DNA from: CALMEH01 sp964548225
GTDB lineage: Bacteria > Acidobacteriota > Blastocatellia > Pyrinomonadales > Pyrinomonadaceae
Direction of reading: 5' to 3'
Length of the DNA: 64,000 bases
NCBI GenBank assembly: GCA_964548225.1
Contig: CAZJQP010000017.1
Location: forward strand, 1-64,000
Shown here: positions 8,833-14,537 of the stretch, piece after piece
Numbering within the stretch: the first letter of the stretch is position 1
How the letters are laid out: each line of letters begins with the position of its first letter
Notes under the pieces: model-generated
The model's database searches: none
What the model was told of the DNA's origin: nothing
Seen by the model: only the letters and a program-made list of their open reading frames with translations
Position numbers and translations under genes: made by a program

Positions 8833-9381
8833 CTAACTCATTTCGTTTTCGTCTTCATCTTCCGCATCGAAAATCATTTCCGTTGAAGAAAGTTGTTTGT
8901 GCATAAATTCATTGGCGCGAAAGACGTATTCGCGTTTGTAAGTTTCGCTGTGGCTGGCAAGTGAAGTAATTTTTATCGGCTCATCATCAATTAATTTCAG
9001 CGCAAAATACCAAATCGGGTCGCCTTCGTCGTCGCGGTCTTCGATAAGTGTAAAACCTTCGAGGTTGTCAAAATCATAAAGAGAATCGCTTCTCGTCAAA
9101 AGTCCGAAACGCGACATCAGGACGGTATTTTCGACACGATTTATCACGATTTTCGTGATCGGTGCGTTGTAAATTATCCAAACGCCCGCGCCAACACCAA
9201 TCGAACCCATCACAAGTGCCGCCGCGAGCATCAAAGGCGATTGCCGCGCATAATCTGCAAAACCGCCAATCGCACCATAGACAAAAACGCCGCCGACAAA
9301 AGCAAAAAACAACCCGACAATCCACAAACAACCCGGCGTTTCGCGGATAATCAGTTCGTTTTCGTTCTGTTCGGTGTGCAT
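8833..9381 (-). CDS. Small membrane protein of unknown function (scp operon)
   Basis: 182 residues. Two hydrophobic segments (about 20-40 and 50-72) are followed by a soluble domain of short strands (ITKIVINRVENTVLMSR onward) and an acidic tail (AEDEDENEMS). The layout resembles PH-like membrane proteins, and no family is recognised. It resembles the next upstream gene in layout (two helices, then a strand-rich domain with a KI-x-SFQ/LEGF-type segment), so the two may be distant paralogues. It sits between scpB and the pseudouridine synthase, probably co-transcribed. Confidence 0.7.
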   Translation of the reverse strand: MHTEQNENELIIRETPGCLWIVGLFFAFVGGVFVYGAIGGFADYARQSPLMLAAALVMGSIGVGAGVWIIYNAPITKIVINRVENTVLMSRFGLLTRSDSLYDFDNLEGFTLIEDRDDEGDPIWYFALKLIDDEPIKITSLASHSETYKREYVFRANEFMHKQLSSTEMIFDAEDEDENEMS

Positions 9382-9412
9382 TTCGGTCTATATTCTTCGC
9401 CGTTTAAGATTA

Positions 9413-9916
9413 TCAACTCTTCAGACGTTTATTAACATTTTGAGCAATAGCTTTGAGCGGTTCAATATCAATGGAAAAACTGTTTGGAACGGTAATTTTT
9501 TCGCCGTTTTTCATCTCTATTTCAAGATAAAAGCCTTCGGGATTGTCGGGGTCTAAGTCTTTCTCGACCTGAAAGCTGCGAATCTTGGCAAACTCGTATT
9601 CTTCGACGGAGGTTTCGGATATTCGCTTTGTTTCAAAGAAGACAACGCGCAATTTATAATCCAAAATTGCTGTCTGAACTGCCATATAATGCTTTAGCAA
9701 AGGAATCAGTCCGAGATAAAGATGCAGAAGACAAAGCAAAATCTTTGCCCACAGAGGCGCATTGATGAATTCGGAGAATTTTTCGGGATTGTAAATCGTG
9801 TAAAGACAGAAAACTGCCGCCGACAACCCATAAACACTCAACAAAACGCCGCCGATAGTAAGTTTATGCGGAATTTCATAAAAAATTACTTTGTTTTCTT
9901 TTTCCTCAAAAGGCAT
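9413..9916 (-). CDS. Small membrane protein of unknown function (scp operon)
   Basis: 167 residues. Hydrophobic segments lie at about 20-42 and 53-75. A strand-rich cytoplasmic-type region follows, ending in a Lys/Arg-rich helix (LKAIAQNVNKRLKS). It starts 5 bp after the scpB stop and ends 31 bp before the next membrane-protein gene, so translation is likely coupled to scpB. No known domain is recognised, and its function cannot be inferred beyond membership of the operon. Confidence 0.7.
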   Translation of the reverse strand: MPFEEKENKVIFYEIPHKLTIGGVLLSVYGLSAAVFCLYTIYNPEKFSEFINAPLWAKILLCLLHLYLGLIPLLKHYMAVQTAILDYKLRVVFFETKRISETSVEEYEFAKIRSFQVEKDLDPDNPEGFYLEIEMKNGEKITVPNSFSIDIEPLKAIAQNVNKRLKS

Positions 9917-9921
9917 TTCTG

Positions 9922-10479
9922 CTAAATATTTCCGGCTAAATCTTCAAAATCTTCGATTGACGGCAGTTCCGTCAAATCTTTCAAGCCGAACTGAATCAAA
10001 AAATCCTTCGATGTGGCATAAAGCATCGGTCGCCCGACGGTTTCTTTGTGTCCTTTCATCACAATCAGACGTTTTTCGAGCAGAGTTTTTATTGCCGAAG
10101 TGCTTTGCGTTCCGCGAATTTCGAGAATTTCGGGAATTGTAACAGGTTGTTTGTAAGCAATTACCGCAAGCGTTTCGAGCGAAGCCAAAGAGAGTTTTGC
10201 ACTTGGGCGAGTTTTCAAAAACCGGCGGACTTCTTCGTGATACTCGGTTTTCGTGGCAATCTGCCAACCGCCCGCGATTTCCCGAATTTGCAAACCGCCT
10301 TCGCGCTCATCATATTCGGCTTTTAATTCTTCAACCGCCGCTTCGATAATTTCGCGGTCTTCTTCCAAAACATCGGCGAGAGTTTTCACCGTAATCGGTT
10401 CGTCCGCGACAAAAATCAATGCTTCGACAATCGAAACAATCTCGGCAATCGAGCGCGGTTGTTTTTCTTCAGTTTCCAT
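9922..10479 (-). CDS. scpB: Segregation and condensation protein B
   Basis: 185 residues of tandem winged-helix domains. The ScpB signatures are SIVEALIFVADEPITV near the N-terminus, LAVIAYKQPVTIPEI in the middle, and GRPMLYATSKDFL at the C-terminus. ScpB dimers bridge the SMC ATPase with the kleisin ScpA in the condensin complex that organises the nucleoid. It follows scpA by about 50 bp, a gap filled by an AT-rich palindrome. The length is at the short end of normal. Confidence 0.93.
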   Translation of the reverse strand: METEEKQPRSIAEIVSIVEALIFVADEPITVKTLADVLEEDREIIEAAVEELKAEYDEREGGLQIREIAGGWQIATKTEYHEEVRRFLKTRPSAKLSLASLETLAVIAYKQPVTIPEILEIRGTQSTSAIKTLLEKRLIVMKGHKETVGRPMLYATSKDFLIQFGLKDLTELPSIEDFEDLAGNI

Positions 10480-10483
10480 AAAC

Positions 10484-10552
10484 AGGTAATTGGTAATTGA
10501 TAATAAGTAATTGGTTTTTTCTTATTACCAATTACTTATTATCAATTACCTT
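10484..10552. repeat. AATTGGTAATTG palindrome overlapping the scpA 3' end
   Basis: The left arm (10484-10514) and right arm (10528-10550) are reverse complements made of GGTAATTG/GATAATAAG units. The right arm supplies the last codons and the stop of scpA (stop at 10532-10534). A hairpin here could attenuate or process the scpA-scpB transcript. Confidence 0.8.
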
Positions 10553-11314
10553 TTGCAAAATAATATCGCCGAACGTCTCGTTTTGCGTGAATTTTATGCT
10601 TTCGGTGCGAACGATTTCGAGAATCGCAAAAAATGCCGTAACAATTTCGCGGCGCGTGTGCATTTCTTCAAAAAATTTCAGCAAACTGAGTTCTTTTCCT
10701 CCGAAAATTCGCTTTTTTAAATCTCTTATCATATCTGCCAACGAAACTTCTTCGCGTTCGATTTCCATTTGAACTTCTTCTTTGTGCCGCGCCAGAATTC
10801 TCTGAAACACGGTCAGCAAATCAAAAACCGAAGCATTTATTTCGGAATTATTTTCGTCCGTTTCGAGCTTTCCGCGCCCGAAAACAGCTTGTTCAATCGT
10901 CGTTCTTTCGTAAAGCATCTGCGAAGCATTTTTGAATTTTTGATGTTCGAGAAGCTGGCGCACAAGTGCTTCACGCGGGTCTTCGAGTTCTTCTTCCGTT
11001 TCCGGCAAAATCTCTTTCGGCAACAACATTTTCGATTTTATCTCGATAAGCGTCGTCGCCATCACGAGAAAATCCGCCGCCAAAGTGATGTCTAAACTTT
11101 TCATCAAACGGATATATTTCAAATATTCGTCCGTGATCCGCGCAATCGGAATGTCGAAAATATTCGCCTGTTCCTGTTTGATGAGAAAAAGAAGCAAATC
11201 AAGCGGTCCGGTGAATTCGCCCAGATGTAATTTTAAGTTTTCGTTGCGATTTTCCGCGATAATTTCGGGCTGAACCTTGTAAAAATCGAAACTGAGTTGT
11301 TCGGCTTGTTCCAT
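10532..11314 (-). CDS. scpA: Segregation and condensation protein A (kleisin)
   Basis: 260 residues. The N-terminal kleisin motif FTGPLDLLLFLIKQEQANIF is followed by ITDEYLKYI, AADFLVMATTLIEIKSKMLLP and a C-terminal winged helix that binds the SMC head. ScpA closes the SMC ring. It is the first gene of the leftward operon scpA-scpB-two membrane proteins-pseudouridine synthase. The final residues (VIDNK) are encoded by the palindrome at 10484-10552, so the native C-terminus may have been altered by repeat insertion. Confidence 0.92.
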   Translation of the reverse strand: MEQAEQLSFDFYKVQPEIIAENRNENLKLHLGEFTGPLDLLLFLIKQEQANIFDIPIARITDEYLKYIRLMKSLDITLAADFLVMATTLIEIKSKMLLPKEILPETEEELEDPREALVRQLLEHQKFKNASQMLYERTTIEQAVFGRGKLETDENNSEINASVFDLLTVFQRILARHKEEVQMEIEREEVSLADMIRDLKKRIFGGKELSLLKFFEEMHTRREIVTAFFAILEIVRTESIKFTQNETFGDIILQKVIDNK

Positions 11315-11457
11315 TTCAATAAAATTTTAACGCCGACAACGAAAAGGCGCAAAGCGCAAAGGAAAAACAAATAAAAATTCTCGCATTTATCTAAACTTAT
11401 TCCCGAAATCTCCTGACCAACACACATTTGCGGCTGAAAATGTCCGTGAGCAGTAAA

Positions 11458-11751
11458 ATAATGCGCTTGAGCAGGATTCTCAAGCACTTGGGAAAAATTC
11501 TCAAGCACTTGGGAAAAATTCTCAAGCACTTGGGAAAAATTCTCATGCGCTTGAGAAAAATTCTCATGGGCTTGGGAATTATTCTCATGGGCTTGGGAAT
11601 TATTCTCATGGGCTTGGGAATTATTCTCATGCGCTTGGGCGAGCTGCCCAAGCCCTTGGGCGGGCTACTCATGCGCTTGAGCAGACTGCTCAAGCCCTTG
11701 GGCAGACTACTCAAGGGCTTGGGCAGACTGCTCAAGCCTTTTGTTTTGCTG
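11458..11751. repeat. 21-bp tandem array A (about 14 units)
   Basis: Contiguous units with exact 21-bp spacing start at 11458, 11479, 11500, 11521, 11542 and so on to 11731. The shared core is CAAGnnCTTG or CATGnnCTTG, a near-palindrome, followed by GGGAAAAATT-type or GGGCAGACT-type spacers. There are no unique spacers, so it is not a CRISPR. Because 21 is a multiple of three, both strands stay open as 7-residue-repeat ORFs, which I regard as by-products. Confidence 0.9.
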
Positions 11752-11780
11752 ACAAACACAATTTGGCGTAAAAAAACCGG

Positions 11781-11858
11781 CGTTAGAAGCTGTCTTAAAA
11801 CTCCAATATGATTAGAAAGCACGGCATTATCAATTATCAATTACCAATTATCCATTAA
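11781..11858 (-). repeat. Conserved leader-like flank of array A
   Basis: Read on the minus strand this contains ATGGATAATTGG, GATAATTGATAATGCCGTG, CTAATCAT and GAGTTTTAAGACAGCTTCTA. The same order of blocks flanks array C at 33653-33735 on the plus strand (GCCGTG, CTAATCAT, GAGCTTTAAAACAGCTTCT). So arrays A and C share this flank in opposite orientations. Confidence 0.75.
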
Positions 11859-11859
11859 A

Positions 11860-12109
11860 TCTGATGTTACGCAGAGTGTGAATTTGCGGCTTTTGTCGCT
11901 GAAAGCGACTGAAATTATAGCCTAGCGAGAATCGCTAGGTAGTTTGCGGAAGATGCACCGCTCGCTGAAGGCGAGCAACAATCGCCGCTTTTATTTTTGT
12001 TCGTCGCCTTCAGCGACGGGAAATCTTTTAACGCTGACCTAGCGATGCTCGCTAGGCTATAATGTCAGTCGCTTTCAGCGACAAAAACCAAAACTGCGTA
12101 ACATCACTT
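11860..12109. mobile_element. Nested-palindrome element with TGATGTTACGC ends
   Basis: The ends CTGATGTTACGCAG and CTGCGTAACATCA form terminal inverted repeats. Inside them two arms of nearly 50 bp pair (GTCGCTGAAAGCGACTGA, TATAGCCTAGCGAG and their complements). Each arm also contains its own small hairpins (GTCGCTGAAAGCGAC; CCTAGCGAGAATCGCTAGG). There is no ORF. A shorter relative with the same ends lies at 55867-55944. Confidence 0.85.
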
Positions 12110-12116
12110 AAATTAT

Positions 12117-12216
12117 AGAGGTTACGCTTAAAACCCTAAAAATATAATTGATAATTGATAATTGATAATTCGCTCACAATCATCCGGCTTTTTAGAGCTT
12201 TAAAGCAGTTTCTTAG
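12117..12216 (+). repeat. Second leader-like copy abutting dinB-like gene
   Basis: Tandem AATTGATAATTG units are followed by ATCATCCGGCTTTTTAGAG and CTTTAAAGCAGTTTCTTAG. The ATCATCCGGCTTTTTAGAG block recurs reverse-complemented at 33566-33585. The stop codon of the DinB-like gene (12213-12215) lies in the terminal CTTAG of this block. Confidence 0.7.
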
Positions 12217-12680
12217 ACATATTTTGTCTCGCGCAAATAAATAATGTAATCAATTTTCGGCGGCTCAAAGCCTTCTTCGCGGATTTTGAGCATAATATTT
12301 CCGCGATGAATCGCCGAATGAAACAGAACGTGCGTCAAAATCTCGCGGAAAGTGTTTTCCTTCCATTCACCCTCGCTCGTGCGGTAAGTTGTTTTTAAAT
12401 CCAAACCTTCTTCATCAAATCTTCGCAAAAGTTTTTCGTATTTTTCCGAAATTTCCCGCGCCAACGCGCCGCATTGTTCTAAAGATAAGTCTTGCCAAAA
12501 ATCGAAACCTTTAGAATCTTTGCCGTAAAGCCTTTCAAAATATTCCTGCTCGGTAATCAAAAGATGGGCGAGAATTTTTCGCGCCTTTTCGATAGGATTT
12601 TCCTTGAGCGCGGTGATAATCCGCCGATTCGCCCAATCGTTATAATCAAAAATCTGCCGCAAATGCTCCAAACTATTCAT
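12213..12680 (-). CDS. DinB-family protein (putative metal-dependent)
   Basis: ATG 12680 gives 155 residues (MNSLEHLRQIFDYNDWANRR). The longer frame to 12788 reads through DUF2237 and is rejected. It is a four-helix DinB/YfiT-like bundle with the usual metal-ligand histidines: one in AHLLITEQEYF and two in HVLFHSAIHRG. Family members include thiol-S-transferases and damage-inducible proteins, and the substrate is unknown. It overlaps the DUF2237 stop codon, so translation is coupled. Its own stop codon is inside a repeat block. Confidence 0.85.
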   Translation of the reverse strand: MNSLEHLRQIFDYNDWANRRIITALKENPIEKARKILAHLLITEQEYFERLYGKDSKGFDFWQDLSLEQCGALAREISEKYEKLLRRFDEEGLDLKTTYRTSEGEWKENTFREILTHVLFHSAIHRGNIMLKIREEGFEPPKIDYIIYLRETKYV

Positions 12681-13086
12681 CTTTTTTGAGCGCGTGTTCC
12701 TGCAAAGCCGCGAGCGGAATATGATGCAAAACCGAACTGTCGCACGCCTCCAAAACAACGGGACACGCAACTCCGGCTTGATAAGCATCCAACCAACTCA
12801 GAGCGCAAACGCACCATTTATCGCCCGCGACAAGCCCCGGAAATCCAAACTGCGGCGCAGGCGTAATCAAATCGTTCCCACGCGATTGCAAATAAAGCAA
12901 AAACTCGCTCGTAACCTCCGCGCAAACCGTGTGCATTCCGCGATCTTCCGCATTCGTCCGACAACTGCCGTCCCGAAACCAACCCGTCAGCGGTTGCATA
13001 CAACAGCACTTCAAATCAGTCCCCAAAACATTTTTCGGCTTCGGACGATGCCCGTTGCCGTTTCCATTTCCGTTTGTGTAGCTCAT
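12673..13086 (-). CDS. DUF2237-family protein
   Basis: 137 residues. After a Gly/Asn-rich start (SYTNGNGNGNGH) comes the conserved DUF2237 block: NVLGTDLKCC, PLTGWFRDGSC, HTVCAEVTSEFL, RGNDLITPAPQFGFPGL, GDKWCVCALSWLDAYQAG. Several conserved cysteines suggest a metal or redox role, but no function is established. It starts 6 bp after the antitoxin-like gene and overlaps the DinB-like gene at its 3' end, in one leftward operon. Confidence 0.85.
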   Translation of the reverse strand: MSYTNGNGNGNGHRPKPKNVLGTDLKCCCMQPLTGWFRDGSCRTNAEDRGMHTVCAEVTSEFLLYLQSRGNDLITPAPQFGFPGLVAGDKWCVCALSWLDAYQAGVACPVVLEACDSSVLHHIPLAALQEHALKKDE

Positions 13087-13092
13087 AATTTT

Positions 13093-13299
13093 TTACACTT
13101 GAACTTGTTTTTCCATCAAAAGCCGCAAAGCCTTGTTCACCGAATCTGAATCGGGAAAGGCTTCGGCAACATCGGGCGCAAGCAAAACAACATTCGTGCC
13201 TTGCGCGTAACGCTCCGCATATTTCCCGCGAACTTTGTTTTTTAATTTCGATAAATTATATTCGGGGCGCAATTCGTCGTTTAATTCATCCTTCTTCAT
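13093..13299 (-). CDS. Putative antitoxin, BrnA-like partner of the BrnT gene
   Basis: 68 residues from ATG 13299 (MKKDELNDELRPEYNLSKLK). The pattern ELRPEYNLS...RGKYAERY..GTNVVLLAPDVAEAFPDSDSVNKALRLL is that of small antitoxins with a C-terminal ribbon-helix-helix-like segment. It overlaps the 3' end of the BrnT-type toxin gene by 14 bp, the usual toxin-first BrnTA order. Such antitoxins bind the toxin and repress the shared promoter. Here the pair sits inside a larger operon. Confidence 0.75.
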   Translation of the reverse strand: MKKDELNDELRPEYNLSKLKNKVRGKYAERYAQGTNVVLLAPDVAEAFPDSDSVNKALRLLMEKQVQV

Positions 13300-13558
13300 A
13301 CTGTTTTCGCTCCGCAAAAGTTACTTCTCTCGCGCTTATAATTCTAACAATTTTTCCGTCGTCGGTGTGAGAAACAAAAAGCAATTTACCGTTTTCCGTA
13401 TGACCGATGGTGATAAATCTTTGTTCTTCGATTGAATGATCAGGGTCGTCGAAAGTATCAGCAAGCGGATTTTTAAAGACAGTCGAGGCTTCTTCAAACG
13501 AAACTTTATGTCGCGCCAAATTGCTTTTGGCTTTTTCGGGATTCCATTCAAAAATCAT
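13286..13558 (-). CDS. BrnT-family ribonuclease toxin
   Basis: 90 residues with the BrnT signature: FEWNPEKAKSNLARHKVSFEEASTVF, then EEQRFITIGHT, LLFVSHTDDGKIVRIISAREVTFAERKQYEEG. BrnT is a RelE-fold mRNA interferase neutralised by BrnA. The His, Arg and Glu residues typical of the active surface are present, so it appears intact. Its ATG overlaps the stop of the ArsC-like gene (ATGA), implying coupled translation. That is unusual for a toxin, which normally leads its own operon. Confidence 0.88.
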   Translation of the reverse strand: MIFEWNPEKAKSNLARHKVSFEEASTVFKNPLADTFDDPDHSIEEQRFITIGHTENGKLLFVSHTDDGKIVRIISAREVTFAERKQYEEG

Positions 13559-13908
13559 TCTTTTATAATTTCCAAAGCCTTTTCAATCGGACGCGCCAAA
13601 ATCGCCCGCTCGCCGACTTCGACAATCGGACGTTGCAGAAGCGTCGGGTTTTCGACGATGGCGCGGATAATTTCGTCGTCTGCGCTGTCTTTCGACAAAT
13701 TCAATTCCTTAAAAACCGCCTCACCGCGCCGCAAAACGTCAAACGGTTTCAAATTCGCCTTTTTCAAAAGCTCGCGCAATTTCCCTTCCGTCAAAGGCTC
13801 GATAAAATAATTGATTTTCTCGTAATCAATGTTGTTTTCCCGAAACAACGCCGCCAAATTCCGGCACGTCGTTCAGGTCGGTTTTTCATAGACGATGATT
13901 TTTTTCAT
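13555..13908 (-). CDS. ArsC/Spx-family thiol oxidoreductase with in-frame TGA at the catalytic Cys (candidate selenoprotein)
   Basis: Reading from ATG 13908 gives MKKIIVYEKPT, then TGA (13875-13873), then TTCRNLAALFRENNIDYEK and an uninterrupted ArsC-like domain to 13555 (118 codons). The family motif is Cys12-x-x-Ser/Cys (E. coli ArsC Cys12). Here codon 12 is TGA and Cys15 remains, so reading TGA as selenocysteine would give U-x-x-C. The rest shows ArsC hallmarks such as LLQRPIV and ILARPIEKALEII. Thirty nucleotides after the TGA is a 7-bp stem with loop CGGGA, within bacterial SECIS limits. ArsC-like selenoproteins are known from metagenomic surveys. Alternatives are a recent nonsense mutation, or initiation at TTG 13857 giving a truncated protein. 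No sel genes are in the window. A MITE ends 3 bp upstream of the ATG, and no Shine-Dalgarno site is visible. Confidence 0.7.
13831..13849 (-). promoter_or_regulatory. Candidate bacterial SECIS hairpin
   Basis: On the coding (minus) strand GTTGTTT pairs perfectly with AAACAAC around the five-base loop CGGGA. The loop starts 30 nt after the in-frame TGA and has G as its second base. Both points fit the usual bacterial SECIS description (loop 16-37 nt downstream, G in the first two loop positions). A chance hairpin cannot be excluded. Confidence 0.5.
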
Positions 13909-13911
13909 AAA

Positions 13912-14054
13912 GACTGGAGCGCAAGCGTCCCCGCTTGCAATAAGCGCAATAGCGCGAAAAAGCGTTTATGATGAAATCAAGTTAAATCTATGCAAAGACT
14001 TTTGCCCCGCAAAAACCGCGACGCATTGCAAGCGGGGACGCTTGCGCTCCAGTC
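13912..14054. mobile_element. MITE-like element with 29-bp perfect terminal inverted repeats
   Basis: Arm 13912-13940 (GACTGGAGCGCAAGCGTCCC onward) is the exact reverse complement of 14026-14054. The 85-bp centre has no ORF. The element fills the whole gap between the DUF779 stop codon (14055-14057) and the ArsC-like start codon. Relatives are at 5398-5534 and at the window's left edge. Confidence 0.88.
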
Positions 14055-14438
14055 TTAAATCATATCACCAAGCCGCGTTTCGATTAAATTCTGCGATTCT
14101 TCAAAAGTAAAAACTCTCGATTTCGTAACAAATCTCAAGCCCAAAGGAATTTCCAACGAAAACGATGCACCGCGTCCGGGCGTAACGTCAATCGTCAATT
14201 CAGTATGTTTGAAAAATTCAAATTGATCCTTCGCCATATAAAAATCGCAACCGTCAATCTGCCCAAGCCAAACGTCCGCCGAACCAACCAGAAAATCGCC
14301 GTCGCTGTAACACATCGGCGAAGAACCGTCGCAACAGCCGCCCGATTGATGAAACATCAATTCACCGTGTTTCGCCCGAAGTTCGGCGATAACCTTTTTC
14401 GCTTCGTCCGTAACTTTTACTCGCGCAACTTCTTTCAT
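14055..14438 (-). CDS. DUF779-family protein
   Basis: 127 residues with the DUF779 signature: VAELRAKHGELMFHQSGGCCDGSSPMC-type segment, YSDGDFLVGSADVWLG, FEFFKHTELTIDVTPGRGASFSLE and a C-terminal GLRFVTKSRVF. The GGCCDGS cysteines suggest metal or thiol chemistry. Family members are commonly encoded beside aldehyde dehydrogenases. Here an aldehyde dehydrogenase lies 3 kb away on the same strand, separated by two genes. The stop codon directly abuts the MITE end, so the insertion probably occurred at the gene's 3' edge. Confidence 0.88.
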   Translation of the reverse strand: MKEVARVKVTDEAKKVIAELRAKHGELMFHQSGGCCDGSSPMCYSDGDFLVGSADVWLGQIDGCDFYMAKDQFEFFKHTELTIDVTPGRGASFSLEIPLGLRFVTKSRVFTFEESQNLIETRLGDMI

Positions 14439-14537
14439 AGTTCAAACTGAATTTCCCGAAAGCGGCAAATTGCATTCCATCTGGAAAGTAATTATCAAAA
14501 ACTATCCTTAAAATTCTTGCTTTCCAATTTATTACTA

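Noticed and set aside
11428..11840. Long ORFs on both strands across array A (heptapeptide repeats such as KILKHLG and IIPKPMR)
   Set aside because: The 21-bp period keeps every frame regular, so long open frames are expected on both strands. There is no ribosome site, and the sister arrays with the same layout are not coding.
13555..13857. Calling the ArsC-like gene a short protein from TTG 13857
   Set aside because: The missing N-terminus (KKIIVYEKPT and CR motif) is present upstream in the same frame and interrupted only by the TGA, so the longer reading explains more.
13873..13875. Treating the TGA as a sequencing error only
   Set aside because: Possible but not preferred: it lies at the one codon where Sec is functionally expected, and a SECIS-like hairpin follows at a permitted distance. 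Read support would settle it.
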